DNA of 64,000 nt from Sulfurovum sp. Its GTDB lineage: Bacteria > Campylobacterota > Campylobacteria > Campylobacterales > Sulfurovaceae. The notes under the pieces were generated by a model. The model ran no database searches, was not told the DNA's origin, and worked only from the letters and a program-made list of their open reading frames with translations. Every line of letters begins with the position of its first letter. The first letter of the stretch is position 1. Made by a program: the position numbers and the translations under genes. This document shows positions 52,082 to 61,872 of the stretch, piece after piece. The stretch covers positions 89,772 to 153,771 of the forward strand of contig JAGXFO010000018.1 in assembly GCA_024637255.1 (NCBI GenBank), read 5' to 3'.

Positions 52082-52867
52082 TTACTTGTCTCCTTTGTTT
52101 TGTTGGTGGTCTTCTTCTCTTCTGCTTGTACGGACAAGATAAATGAAAAATGCCAACATGATTAGCGTCATAATCGCACCTGCTATTTTTTCCCATTTGA
52201 AAATATAAGTTTTCGCTTTAGGATCATAGGCAAAACAATAAAGCAAATTTTTTGCTATCGTGGGGCCTACTTTCCCTTGACCTGCTTCCATTAGTGCCAT
52301 CTTCACATCAAAAGGAAGTTGTTCGATACCATTGAGGTAGCGTGTTACTTTTCCATCGGGAGACAGCATGATAAGTGCTGCGGGATGCAGATAGTCAACG
52401 ACCCCTGCTGGAGAAACTGTTTTTTCATATGTGAAACCAACTTTATCAGCCAAAATACCTGAAGAGTTATTTTCACCTATTACAAAGTGCCATGCATCCT
52501 GTACATAATCTCTCTGTATAGTTTTAAGCATTGTTTGTCGTTTTGCTGCTGCCAGTTCATAGCCTTCATCTTCAGCAAAACCAATGGTTAGCACCTTATA
52601 ATCAGTGTTTTCTGCCAAATCTAAACGACCTAACATTTTTGCCATATCATTTAATTGCGGGGTACAAATACCTGCACAGCGAAAGTAGTTTAAAGATATC
52701 ATCGTTGGCTTTCCATCCATGAGTTTCTTTAAGGTTACACGTTCGCCCGTCTCATTAATAAATGTAAGATCAAGGGGAACCATGGTTCCCAATTTTTCAT
52801 TTATTCCTAATTGAGTTGCTGCATGCACTGTACCTATTAGCATTAAAAACATCAGAAATTTTTTCAT
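52082..52867 (-). CDS. sco: Sco1/SenC copper chaperone
   Basis: 261 residues. Signal peptide 1-16 (KKFLMFLMLIGTVHA), thioredoxin-like domain with copper ligands C64 and C68 (CAGIC) and a distal His in DYLHPAAL, and a C-terminal membrane helix (IAGAIMTLIMLAFFIYLV). Sco delivers copper to the CuA site of subunit II. The C-terminal anchor differs from the N-terminal anchor of mitochondrial Sco. It is the first gene of the caa3 operon, with its stop adjacent to the coxA start. Confidence 0.88.
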   Translation of the reverse strand: MKKFLMFLMLIGTVHAATQLGINEKLGTMVPLDLTFINETGERVTLKKLMDGKPTMISLNYFRCAGICTPQLNDMAKMLGRLDLAENTDYKVLTIGFAEDEGYELAAAKRQTMLKTIQRDYVQDAWHFVIGENNSSGILADKVGFTYEKTVSPAGVVDYLHPAALIMLSPDGKVTRYLNGIEQLPFDVKMALMEAGQGKVGPTIAKNLLYCFAYDPKAKTYIFKWEKIAGAIMTLIMLAFFIYLVRTSRREEDHQQNKGDK

Positions 52868-53074
52868 TTACCCTCCCAATTTTCTATATCTCGTAAAAAT
52901 AGAACCTATATTCTAGACCAGAAGCACTTAAATCGTAATAAAAAGGTATAAAATAGAACTTATTTAATGCATAATTAACACTTTAGTGCTACGAAAAATA
53001 AATATTTTATAAAAGTATAATTTTTAGTAATTTTAATTATTTGAGTTTAGAATGAAGAAGCACTTCAGGAAAGC

Positions 53075-54118
53075 TTACGCTTTCCCTTTTGCACTTTGAA
53101 TAGAATGGATGTATTGATAGTCTACTGTTATATTTTGTTCTTTAGGCAAATTGTTAGAAAGCCTATATATCATGCCCTCAAAGTCTTCGAAGAGATAATT
53201 TGCCATAGAACCTGGTATGGGGTTAATTTCATTCAGAAGGACTTCATCATCGACTACAAAAAAGTCACAGCGTATAATGCTTCCTTTAAAAAGTGGGTTA
53301 TAGATCTTTTTGAAACTCTCTTGTATCTTTGCCTTTAAATCATCAGAGATATCGGCTGATGATACTTGTGAATCTCTGGAAAAGTCCATATATTTCTTCT
53401 CAAAATCTAAAAATACTTCTTTTTGTGGTTCTTCTACTATGGAAAGCTCCCAAGTATTTGTAAAAGAGCCCGCCTGGTTAAACTCTTTTACGCCTTCTAT
53501 AAAAGGCTCGACAATAACATCTGTATCAAATTCAAAAGCTACATCGAGTGCATAGTCCAGCTCAGAAACATCTCTTACTATACTCACACCGATACTGCTG
53601 CCTAAACGTACAGGTTTTACAATGATAGGGTATGGCATAGTAATCTTTCTTTCATCATTTTTACAGAGGTACTCATAAGCGACTGTTTTAACCCCTAAAC
53701 TCTGAGCCAAAAATTTAGTATAAAGCTTGTTGTAAGAAAGTGCTGAAGCTTCCATACGAGGAGAAATGAATGGAATGTCATAAAACTCCATCATAGATGC
53801 GATTTTACCATCTTCTCCGTCTCTTCCATGTATGAGATTCAGTGTCACATCAGACACTACAGCCTTAGAGCCAAACATACCATCTATAAAAAAAGCGCCT
53901 TTTTTAAGTGTAAGTCTTTTAGCCTTTTTATATTCACCTGAAGAAAAAATCTTAGAGTTTATTTTTTCAGTATCTATCAAATAAAACTCTCTGTCTTGAC
54001 TTACAAAAATATAGGTTAAAGTAGATTTCTTCAACACTTTCTTCATTGTAATCGCAGAGACAATGCTTATCTCGTGTTCAAAACTGGAACCGCCAAATAA
54101 TATAGTAATATTCATCAA
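53075..54118 (-). CDS. ddl: D-alanine-D-alanine ligase
   Basis: 347 residues. The start NITILFGGSSFEHEISIVSA and the ATP-grasp segments PIIVKPVRLGSSIGVSIV and LLNEINPIPGSMANYLFE identify Ddl, which makes the D-Ala-D-Ala dipeptide of peptidoglycan. The length is normal. A GGAAAGC hairpin overlaps its stop codon. The upstream carA ends 6 bases before the ATG. Confidence 0.95.
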   Translation of the reverse strand: MMNITILFGGSSFEHEISIVSAITMKKVLKKSTLTYIFVSQDREFYLIDTEKINSKIFSSGEYKKAKRLTLKKGAFFIDGMFGSKAVVSDVTLNLIHGRDGEDGKIASMMEFYDIPFISPRMEASALSYNKLYTKFLAQSLGVKTVAYEYLCKNDERKITMPYPIIVKPVRLGSSIGVSIVRDVSELDYALDVAFEFDTDVIVEPFIEGVKEFNQAGSFTNTWELSIVEEPQKEVFLDFEKKYMDFSRDSQVSSADISDDLKAKIQESFKKIYNPLFKGSIIRCDFFVVDDEVLLNEINPIPGSMANYLFEDFEGMIYRLSNNLPKEQNITVDYQYIHSIQSAKGKA

Positions 54119-54124
54119 GATCCC

Positions 54125-55243
54125 TTAAAGCATTTTAGCGAATTCGCCAAAAATATATGCACTTTCATGCGGTCCGGAGCTTGCTTCTGGGTGATGCTGT
54201 ACTGACATAATAGGAGAGTCATTATATTTAAGTCCCTCAATGGTATTATCAAACAGGTTCATATGTGTCACTGTTGCCACTTCTGTAATATTTTCGGGTA
54301 CATTGTAGTTATGGTTTTGTGCTGTTATTTCTACTCTATTTGTCCTAACATTCACTACAGGATGATTTCCGCCATGGTGTCCAAATTGGAGCTTAAAGGT
54401 ATCGTATCCATGTGCAATTGAAAGCAACTGGTGTCCCAAGCAGATACCAAAAAGAGGCACTTTACGTGCTATTAGTTTCTTAATCTTCTCTTGTTCTTCT
54501 TTTAAAATAAGCGGATCACCCGGGCCATTTGATAAAAATACACCGTCACACTCTTTTGCATCAATCTTGGCAATTATATCATCTGCTGACATGGAGTTAG
54601 GTACCACGGTAACTTCCATGCCTGCATGGGTAAGTTCATTGAGGATATTTCTTTTCACACCAAAATCAAGCGCTATAATCCTTTTAGTGGTCCTGGGTGC
54701 ATTATAAGTAAACGTGTCTGTGCTGTATCGTGCTTCTGTGTGCACATAAGCCTCTTTGGTACTTACCTGCTCAATATAATTTATTTCTTCAATGCGAGGT
54801 GAAGATTCCAATACTTTTTTAAGGGCATCTTTCTCATGTATTTGTGTTGAAGCAACCATCATCATGGCACCCTCTTCTCTTAATATCTTAGTGATAAATC
54901 TTGTATCTATCTCTGTGATGCCAAGTACATTATTTTTTTTCAGTAAGGCAGAAAGAGGTTCTTGGGATCTGAAGTTAGAAGGTCTATCTTGATACGATCG
55001 TACAATAATACCTTTGCAGTGGGCACGCTTGCTTTCCATATCTTGTGCATTACACCCTACATTACCAATCTCTGGCATAGTAAATGTTACAAATTGGCCT
55101 GCATAGGAAGGATCGGTGACTATCTCTTGATAGCCAGTCAAAGAAGTATTAAAAACGATTTCGCCCACAGAAGTCCCTTCTGCGCCAAAACTTTTTGCTT
55201 CAAGCATCAATCCATTTTCAAAATAAAGTGAAACTTTTGTCAT
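54125..55243 (-). CDS. carA: Carbamoyl-phosphate synthase small subunit
   Basis: 372 residues. The glutaminase domain has the nucleophile Cys in FGICLGHQLLSIAHG and the His-Glu pair in MSVQHHPEASSGPHES; the N-terminal segment SLTGYQEIVTDPSYAGQFV is CarA-specific. It supplies ammonia to CarB for carbamoyl phosphate in pyrimidine and arginine synthesis. carB is not in the window. Its ATG shares one base with the DUF507 stop. Confidence 0.97.
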   Translation of the reverse strand: MTKVSLYFENGLMLEAKSFGAEGTSVGEIVFNTSLTGYQEIVTDPSYAGQFVTFTMPEIGNVGCNAQDMESKRAHCKGIIVRSYQDRPSNFRSQEPLSALLKKNNVLGITEIDTRFITKILREEGAMMMVASTQIHEKDALKKVLESSPRIEEINYIEQVSTKEAYVHTEARYSTDTFTYNAPRTTKRIIALDFGVKRNILNELTHAGMEVTVVPNSMSADDIIAKIDAKECDGVFLSNGPGDPLILKEEQEKIKKLIARKVPLFGICLGHQLLSIAHGYDTFKLQFGHHGGNHPVVNVRTNRVEITAQNHNYNVPENITEVATVTHMNLFDNTIEGLKYNDSPIMSVQHHPEASSGPHESAYIFGEFAKML

Positions 55244-55794
55244 TAAAGCATTCCTCTCTTGGAGAGTTCTTCTTGGTAAAATCTTTCATATAGCAGCTCA
55301 TAGTCCTGAGATCCAGGAACCACTTCTTTGTCCATCCCTCTTATTTTGGCATAAACGATATCATCTATTTCATCATAGGCATCAGCAAAGGTCTTAAACG
55401 CTTTAAAAATAACATTTTTCACTTGATTTTCATTCACGGTATACTCTGCAAGATAGTTTTCATACAACTCATCTAAAATCAGGTGCGCCAAATCATTGTA
55501 TCTGTCATCATAGTTCATGATAACCCCATATTCTGTAGCCATCTTCTTTTTAATCATAAAGAAAAGTTGTCTTTCATCTGCATGCTGAAACTCTATCTCG
55601 TCATAGTTTTCATCTAATATTTTTTTTACTTTCTCATCAAGTGCATGCTCTTTAGCAAGATTTTCATCTATGATTTTTTTACATGCCGCAACTACTGCTT
55701 CCTTACCTTTTGGCATTGTAATAAAAGGTGCGTTGGCTAAATCTATTCCGATTTTACTTGCTACATACCCTGTTTGTTGTGGTTTTAATCTCAT
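55243..55794 (-). CDS. DUF507-family protein
   Basis: 183 residues, charged and helical. The start MRLKPQQTGYVASKIGIDLA resembles the DUF507 family, short proteins with a conserved RL-x5-IxxKI start; here the family module appears to repeat in the second half (ITKSR-like KNVIFKAFKTFADAYDEIDD). Function is unknown. It is first in an operon with carA and ddl. The family is widespread in Campylobacterota next to carA. Confidence 0.7.
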   Translation of the reverse strand: MRLKPQQTGYVASKIGIDLANAPFITMPKGKEAVVAACKKIIDENLAKEHALDEKVKKILDENYDEIEFQHADERQLFFMIKKKMATEYGVIMNYDDRYNDLAHLILDELYENYLAEYTVNENQVKNVIFKAFKTFADAYDEIDDIVYAKIRGMDKEVVPGSQDYELLYERFYQEELSKRGML

Positions 55795-55824
55795 GCTATG
55801 AACTCCTAAAATATTTATTGAAAA

Positions 55825-55892
55825 GCGACAAGTCGCGTGAGCCCACTGCTGAAGTGAACCCGTATTAACGTAGCCTTTTAAGCTTTGCTCAA
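55825..55892 (+). ncRNA. Intergenic element, copy 2, upstream of the DUF507 gene
   Basis: GCGACAAGTCGC (hairpin) then GTGAGCCCACTGCTGAAGTG shows 23 of 30 core matches with the ribE leader element at 25336-25365. A TTTTAAGCTTTGCTCAAAA tract follows, comparable to the end of copy 1. Read on the plus strand it is opposite to its neighbours purA and DUF507. An orphan structured RNA or a dispersed repeat are both possible. Confidence 0.35.
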
Positions 55893-55897
55893 AAGCG

Positions 55898-57148
55898 CTA
55901 TCTTACAATAGTGTCTTCACGCTCCGGACTCGTGGAAATGATCCCCATTTTTGTCCCTATCATTGCTTCCAGTGCTAAAATATATGACTTTGCCGTATCT
56001 GGCAACGCATCAAAATCCCTTACCCCCTCTGTTTTATCCCAACCTGGAAAACTTTTATAAATTGGAGTTGCATCTTCAAGGTCGTAAGGTACATAATTGA
56101 TCTCCTTACCTTCTACTTCGTAGGCCACACATACCTTTACTTCATCAAAACCATCCAAAACGTCCAGCTTCATAAGAGCTATCTGGTCAACACCATTGAC
56201 ACGCACTGCATGACGCATAGCAACCGCATCGAACCAGCCGCATCTTCTTGGACGTCCTGTTGTTGTGCCAAATTCATGTCCATTTTTACGCAGTTTACTG
56301 CCCTCTTCACCAAAGTCTTCACTTGGGAAAGGGCCGTTGCCCACTCTTGTACAGTATGCTTTGGCGATACCTGTTACTTTACCAAGGTCTTTTGGGTTAA
56401 TTCCAAGGCCCGAACATGCTCCCGCACTTACTGTTGTTGATGAAGTAACATATGGATAGGTGCCATGATCTATATCCAGCATTGTTCCCTGTGCGCCTTC
56501 AAGAAGTATCTTTTTGTTGTCTTCCATAATTTTCCACATCATTTGAGTAGTGTCGGCAATGAAAGTACCTAATACATCTTTATACCCTTGTAGTTCTGCT
56601 AAAAGTTCTGCTTTTACCGGTGCCTCTACGCCCATCGCATCAAATACAGGTTTATTCATAGCAAAATAGTCTACAATTTTTGCAGTAAGCTTCTCAGGAT
56701 TGAGCAGCTCTCCGAGTCTATGCCCGATGCGCGCTATCTTATCACCGTAAGCAGGACCAATTCCCTTACCTGTGGTACCAATGGCTTTATCACCTTTCAT
56801 GCGCTCTCTTGCCTGGTCGATAAGTGCATGGTACGGAAGAAGTATATGTGCTTTATCCGAAAGAAAAAGTCTGCCCTCTAAGTTATCAAACTGTTTCATC
56901 TCTTTGATGAAGTCTTTTGGTGAAAGTACAACACCATTCCCTACAATGTTTTTAGCCTTAGGGTTCAGTACACCAGAAGGAATAAGATGAAGTGCATACT
57001 TCTTGTCACCTATAACAATAGTATGTCCGGCATTATGCCCACCGGCAAAACGACATACATAGTCATGAGTTTGTGCCATATGGTCAACAATCTTTCCTTT
57101 ACCTTCATCTCCCCACTGGAGACCTACGATTAAATCTGCTTTAGTCAT
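55898..57148 (-). CDS. purA: Adenylosuccinate synthetase
   Basis: 416 residues. The GTP-binding start GLQWGDEGKGKIVDHMA, the GHNAGHT segment, the IMP loop TTGKGIGPAYGDKIAR and GTTTGRPRRCGWFDAV are all present. It joins IMP and aspartate to adenylosuccinate, the committed step to AMP. Slightly shorter than E. coli PurA (432). Its ATG shares one base with hisZ. Confidence 0.97.
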   Translation of the reverse strand: MTKADLIVGLQWGDEGKGKIVDHMAQTHDYVCRFAGGHNAGHTIVIGDKKYALHLIPSGVLNPKAKNIVGNGVVLSPKDFIKEMKQFDNLEGRLFLSDKAHILLPYHALIDQARERMKGDKAIGTTGKGIGPAYGDKIARIGHRLGELLNPEKLTAKIVDYFAMNKPVFDAMGVEAPVKAELLAELQGYKDVLGTFIADTTQMMWKIMEDNKKILLEGAQGTMLDIDHGTYPYVTSSTTVSAGACSGLGINPKDLGKVTGIAKAYCTRVGNGPFPSEDFGEEGSKLRKNGHEFGTTTGRPRRCGWFDAVAMRHAVRVNGVDQIALMKLDVLDGFDEVKVCVAYEVEGKEINYVPYDLEDATPIYKSFPGWDKTEGVRDFDALPDTAKSYILALEAMIGTKMGIISTSPEREDTIVR

Positions 57149-57996
57149 TATTTGCCCTTGTTCATTTTATTGCTAATACACTCATCTGTATAAAGTGCAA
57201 ATCCTGCTGCTTCTACACCATCGATATTGTAAATACCACCCGTAGCCAAAAGACCGTTATCTTCAAACATTCTAAATGTCAAAGACTCATAATACCTCAT
57301 ATTTGCGTAAAAAAGTGGAGAGATAACCATATTGTCATACATGACTTTTTCAGCGGCACCTTTTATTTTCTCAAGCTCTGCTTTTATATCAGAAGGAAAT
57401 ACGCTTAAATCATCCAAATCAGATACAATATTGATTCTTACCAGCTGTTCGATCCAAGGTAAATCAGCATTCATGATCTGTTCAACATGCATAGATTTTA
57501 ATACTTCCAGTGAAACACCATATTTTTCATTCAGCAGGTGCGGTATACGGATATTCGCTATCTGCATGATTGGTTGCGAGCCTATTTGCTCCAAAAGTGC
57601 GGTAGTTGTTTTTGCTATCTTTTCAAAAGTGCCGCCAATCACTTCTGCGCCAATCTGATACTGTTCTTTCGTCGGGAAAGTCACTATAGGCTGAATGTAA
57701 AACCATTTTTTGTGCTCCGTGCTTCGCCCCAGTCTTTTTGTCACAATACGTACAACATCCGCTGTTGAATCTGCACGCAAAGTCACTTCATGGTTTTCTT
57801 CATCATTGAGCCTAAGCAATAGTTTTTTATCATCAAAAGCGTCATGCTGATGGTAAGAGAAGAATGGGGTCACTATCTCTTCAAACCCAAGCTCTGTCAA
57901 CATCTGGCTTGCTACATACTCAATATTTCTTTTTATTTTCGCACTTTCCCCAAAATAAAGTTTAGATCCGCTAGGAATGTCATGCTCAAATATCAT
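57148..57996 (-). CDS. hisZ: ATP phosphoribosyltransferase regulatory subunit HisZ
   Basis: 282 residues, a catalytically dead class II aminoacyl-tRNA synthetase fold: motif 2-like HEVTLRADSTADVVRIV and EQYQIGAEVIGG, as in histidyl-tRNA synthetase paralogues. HisZ pairs with a short-form HisG to start histidine synthesis. Shorter than many HisZ (about 390), so the anticodon-like end is lost. It overlaps the aminotransferase by 4 bases. Confidence 0.8.
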   Translation of the reverse strand: MIFEHDIPSGSKLYFGESAKIKRNIEYVASQMLTELGFEEIVTPFFSYHQHDAFDDKKLLLRLNDEENHEVTLRADSTADVVRIVTKRLGRSTEHKKWFYIQPIVTFPTKEQYQIGAEVIGGTFEKIAKTTTALLEQIGSQPIMQIANIRIPHLLNEKYGVSLEVLKSMHVEQIMNADLPWIEQLVRINIVSDLDDLSVFPSDIKAELEKIKGAAEKVMYDNMVISPLFYANMRYYESLTFRMFEDNGLLATGGIYNIDGVEAAGFALYTDECISNKMNKGK

Positions 57997-59105
57997 CTAT
58001 TTGCTCTTTTAAAATAGACTTCATTAAATACACGACTTGCTGTTCCATCAAACTCTCTTCTTCCCAAGTCAGCTAATGCCAATTCTATGGCATTAACCAC
58101 CCAGGCAGACTCATATACAGGTATAAGTCCCATTTGATTAATACGGAAGATCTTACCTTTGAGATGGTCTTGTCCGCCTGCCATATTCACACTGTACTTT
58201 GTTTTAAGTAGTTTACGTATAGGCTCTGCATCTTCATCATAGACCGTACTCATAGAAAGTGCAGGTACATGAGGATACATGGAAAAACCGACAGCTTCAA
58301 GCGCTGCCTGTGTAGCTGATGCTCTGTTGATGGTGTTTTCATACAATACATCAAACCCCTCTTCTTCAATGGCATTAAAGATAGCATTAAGCCCTATGAT
58401 TAATGTCGTTGCCGCAGTCCATGCCGTAGTATTTTTCTGCTGATTTTTGATTTCTATAGCAAGATTAAAATAATAATCCTTGCCTTCGCCTATTTTCTCT
58501 ACAGCAGCAGTAGACAAACCTATCATCGAAAGTCCTGGGGGAAGCATCAATGCTTTCTGGCTTCCTGTAATGAGGGCATCAATGTTGCTCACATCTATCT
58601 TCTCCACACCCACCGCTGTAATGCCGTCAGCTACCACCATAATGTCAGGATTGATCTCTTTGGCTCTCTTAGCAATCGCCTCTACAGGATGTCTAAGTCC
58701 GCCCGCACTTTCACACACCTGAATGAAAATTGCATCAATATCTGCATTTTCATTTAATGCCTTTTCAACATCCGCAATAGCGCAAGGTGTATTCCATTCA
58801 TACTTAATTTCGACCTTGTCCCTACCCATAGCATCTGCTATTTTCCCGAAACGTTCTCCGAACTTACCTGCGTTGACGGTTAATGCTTTTGTCTTGCAAA
58901 GGTTCAACATGCAAGCCTGCATAGCACCTGTTCCAGAGGACGCGATCATCACACATTCATCCATACCAAGAAGACGCATAAGACGCTCTCTTGCCTCTTT
59001 GAAGATCGCTTCAAACTCTGCTGTTCTGTGGTGGAGCGTTGGTGTAGCCATAGCTAAACGCACTGACTCCGGTACTGGTGTAGGTCCTGGTGTAAATAGT
59101 AGCAT
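57993..59105 (-). CDS. Class V aminotransferase (alanine-glyoxylate type)
   Basis: 370 residues from the ATG at 59105, preceded by GAGGAAAG; the frame runs further up to 59150 but that start is unlikely. The start LLFTPGPTPVPESVRLAMA and PLP Lys in ALITGSQKALMLPPGLSMI are those of the serine-glyoxylate/alanine-glyoxylate subfamily. ASSGTGAMQACMLNL is the phosphate-cup region. In this subgroup the substrates vary, so I do not name one. It is first of an operon with hisZ and purA. Confidence 0.85.
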   Translation of the reverse strand: MLLFTPGPTPVPESVRLAMATPTLHHRTAEFEAIFKEARERLMRLLGMDECVMIASSGTGAMQACMLNLCKTKALTVNAGKFGERFGKIADAMGRDKVEIKYEWNTPCAIADVEKALNENADIDAIFIQVCESAGGLRHPVEAIAKRAKEINPDIMVVADGITAVGVEKIDVSNIDALITGSQKALMLPPGLSMIGLSTAAVEKIGEGKDYYFNLAIEIKNQQKNTTAWTAATTLIIGLNAIFNAIEEEGFDVLYENTINRASATQAALEAVGFSMYPHVPALSMSTVYDEDAEPIRKLLKTKYSVNMAGGQDHLKGKIFRINQMGLIPVYESAWVVNAIELALADLGRREFDGTASRVFNEVYFKRANR

Positions 59106-59235
59106 ATCTTTCCTCATGATCGCCATCATGAAGACGGCATAATTGCGCAAATTATATCTAAAATGAGGTTAGAGAATGGTGAAAAAACCCAATTAAACCA
59201 TAGGAGCAGAAGCAGATGTTCCTACTCCTTCTTGG

Positions 59236-61074
59236 CTATAATAGAACAGTAGTCTGCTGTCCTATCTCTTTATACCGCCTATAATACTCCTCTACAAATG
59301 TTTTAACCTCTTCTTTGGCCGGCAAATAAACACTTTTTTCTTTTGTTGCATATTCACTCAAATAGACAGAAGCATCCACTTTATTCAAGTAATTTTCTAC
59401 CAATTTTTCATAGGCTTCCCGATAGGTTTTCTTCATCACGTCATATTTGCCGTAATCAATGTCTATCTGTTTATCATAACTAATAACCCCGGAGCTAAAT
59501 AAAATATCTAGATGGATTAATCCTTCACAATAATACGGTAATACTTCCCCCACTTCACGCCAGGCCATGAGTCCCACTGAGCGAGAGACTACATCGTCTA
59601 TGATGTGATTTTTGAGCTCTTCGCGTTCATTGTGGAAAAACGCCATCAACCCGCCTGTTGTGGCCTTAAACTCTTCGATGTTTTTAAACTGTCCCGAACC
59701 GTTCATCTTGCTTTCTGTGTCCCTGTCTATCCAAAGTATGTGGCCATACTCATGCCCTACAGTCGAAATGTCGTAAAGCTCATGCCAAAGAGAAGGTTCA
59801 CGCTCCGCCAATGTTTTTTGTTTTTTTACAAATGTCTCTCCCATTATCTCTACAGAAAGCTTCATCACAGGTTTGGACTTTTTACTTTCAAGTACGAAGT
59901 CTGCATAAGCAAAGATCTTCTTTCCCAATTCTGCAGAAACTTGCTCATCATTAGGAACAACCTGCGCAGAAAACAATCCATTAAACTCTGCTGCATAATA
60001 AAGCATAGGCTGCCCTATATAAAGTTGTGTTTCGTCGACCTGAGTCAGATTTTTAGCCATGATCTTTTGTGCATCTGCTCCAAAACCTTCTGCCATTTGC
60101 GAAGCAAAGTTTTTGATGTTCTCTCTTGTAGAAGAACCTTCTTGTAACTGAGGGTTTACGATCCGCAAATCCCACTCCAGTGCTACTGATTTTCTGTAAT
60201 GGTCTTCATAATACTCCAAAGGATGGCCCACCTGCAGGGGTGTGGTTACTGCCATCCATTTTCTGTCTACTTCTGCCCACTTAGCTATAAGTTCATCCGC
60301 TCGTGTATGCGAAAAAGCTTCTTTGATGGCAGTAAAATAGGCAATCCATTCTGACTTTTGATTAAACACTTCATCTTCATCTTGACCCAACAATAAAACA
60401 ACCTGTTCCAGTGCCATGGTTACATCTGCTACTTCTTTAGGAAAAGCCTCTGCATAGGCAATGCTTTTGTACCCGGTATCTTCTTTTTTGAGCACCGAAT
60501 AGCATCTGTCTCCCACCTCACCGCTCTCATCTGTATCAAGTAAAGACTCCCCTTGAAGCATCTCAAATACTTTAGCATCATCGCCATTGAACATCTCACT
60601 TAACTCAAGATTGACCGAGTGGATAATATGACGCGTCCAATGACTTTGCCACTGTGTCATACGTCTACCTACATAATTTACGCCAAGTATTAAAGAGCGG
60701 TAAAAAGGAGTTAAAATCTGTTGCTCTTCTATCCATTTGGTAAGCGCATCGTGGCGCTCAAGATAAAAATGGCTCACAAAGCCATAAGCCAACTCTTTCT
60801 TCATGCGTATCTGTTTTGTATTAAAACCATTTTTTTGCATCACTTGCTCCAGGGCATCTTCACGCAATCCTATTAGTCGTGTCAGCCCTGCCATATACCC
60901 CTCTTTGTCTCTTGGTATATTTAACAATGTCAACAAAAGTTCAACAATTTTTTTTGCCTTGTCGTGTCCTTTGTCTTCATTTAAGAGTTCATAGTATGCA
61001 TTTAACTCTGCTTGTCTGGTTTGTAATTCATCATAAATAATTTGCAAGTCGTTCATAAATTGTTGTTTTTTCAT
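59236..61074 (-). CDS. CiaB-family protein with a metallopeptidase motif
   Basis: 612 residues, no signal peptide. Length and pattern match the CiaB family of Campylobacterota, named after the Campylobacter invasion antigen B; the name does not imply invasion here. An HEYGH motif (STVGHEYGHILWIDRD, about 438-442) with a Glu about 25 residues on (IEEFKATTGGL) has the layout of a zinc metallopeptidase (HExxH plus distal Glu). The N-terminal 400 residues are helical. It may be a cytosolic peptidase. Its stop is 86 bases from the 59150 limit of the aminotransferase frame. Confidence 0.7.
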   Translation of the reverse strand: MKKQQFMNDLQIIYDELQTRQAELNAYYELLNEDKGHDKAKKIVELLLTLLNIPRDKEGYMAGLTRLIGLREDALEQVMQKNGFNTKQIRMKKELAYGFVSHFYLERHDALTKWIEEQQILTPFYRSLILGVNYVGRRMTQWQSHWTRHIIHSVNLELSEMFNGDDAKVFEMLQGESLLDTDESGEVGDRCYSVLKKEDTGYKSIAYAEAFPKEVADVTMALEQVVLLLGQDEDEVFNQKSEWIAYFTAIKEAFSHTRADELIAKWAEVDRKWMAVTTPLQVGHPLEYYEDHYRKSVALEWDLRIVNPQLQEGSSTRENIKNFASQMAEGFGADAQKIMAKNLTQVDETQLYIGQPMLYYAAEFNGLFSAQVVPNDEQVSAELGKKIFAYADFVLESKKSKPVMKLSVEIMGETFVKKQKTLAEREPSLWHELYDISTVGHEYGHILWIDRDTESKMNGSGQFKNIEEFKATTGGLMAFFHNEREELKNHIIDDVVSRSVGLMAWREVGEVLPYYCEGLIHLDILFSSGVISYDKQIDIDYGKYDVMKKTYREAYEKLVENYLNKVDASVYLSEYATKEKSVYLPAKEEVKTFVEEYYRRYKEIGQQTTVLL

Positions 61075-61118
61075 TTTTATTCCTCTGCGTGGTATTGTGT
61101 GCTTGGGATGGCACTACA

Positions 61119-61712
61119 TTATTTTGTTTGTAACATATTGATAATGGGCTTGGCCAATTCCAAAGCTTTGGCGCGATGAGAAATTTTAGATTTTATAGCA
61201 TCGTCTAGCTCGCCCAATGTTTGACTGTAGCCTTTGGGGATAAACATAGGGTCGTACCCAAAACCCTTCTCTCCTCTTGCCTCATCCAACACATCGCCAT
61301 GCATCCAGCCGTGTACGACATATTCTCCGTATTTACTCACTATAGCAATGGCTGCTGTGTAGTATGCCGGGGTAGATTTGACATCTTTTGCTTTCACTGC
61401 TTCTATAAGCTTATAAAGATTGTCTTTATCTGTTACGCCTACTCCGGCGTAACGTGCTGAGTAAATGCCTGGTGCGCCGTTTAATATAGGTAGGGAGATA
61501 CCTGAATCATCTGATATTACCAAAAACTCCTCGCCCAGTTTCTCATAAATAGTTCTTGCTTTTATAAGTGCATTTTGGGCAAACGTATCGCCATCTTCTA
61601 CTATCTCGAACTCACTCAAGAGGTCGGAAAAAGGTATTATTTCGTCTTGCCATATTTGTTTAAATTCACGTAATTTACCTTTATTTCCTGTTGCCAAAAC
61701 AATTTTCATCAA
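61119..61712 (-). CDS. rdgB: Non-canonical purine NTP pyrophosphatase RdgB/HAM1
   Basis: 197 residues. The start IVLATGNKGKLREFKQI, DDSGISLPILNGAPGIYSAR and the final SHRAKAL identify the family. It hydrolyses ITP, dITP and XTP to monophosphates and so keeps them out of DNA and RNA. Full length; 44 bases separate it from the CiaB-family gene. Confidence 0.95.
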   Translation of the reverse strand: MMKIVLATGNKGKLREFKQIWQDEIIPFSDLLSEFEIVEDGDTFAQNALIKARTIYEKLGEEFLVISDDSGISLPILNGAPGIYSARYAGVGVTDKDNLYKLIEAVKAKDVKSTPAYYTAAIAIVSKYGEYVVHGWMHGDVLDEARGEKGFGYDPMFIPKGYSQTLGELDDAIKSKISHRAKALELAKPIINMLQTK

Positions 61713-61872
61713 CTCTTAACCTTTTTTATAATATCTTGCTATTTATAATATTTATATAACTAATCACATGAGCCATCTACTTAAAGATAGTCCCGTTCCA
61801 ATGATAGTATGTGAGCGTTACTCACTATAATGTTCTAATGAATAATAATTTTATCGTATTAAAGGTATCACC

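Noticed and set aside
53069..53086. Rho-independent terminator at the end of ddl
   Set aside because: The GGAAAGC hairpin overlaps the stop codon and has no T-run after it on the coding strand.
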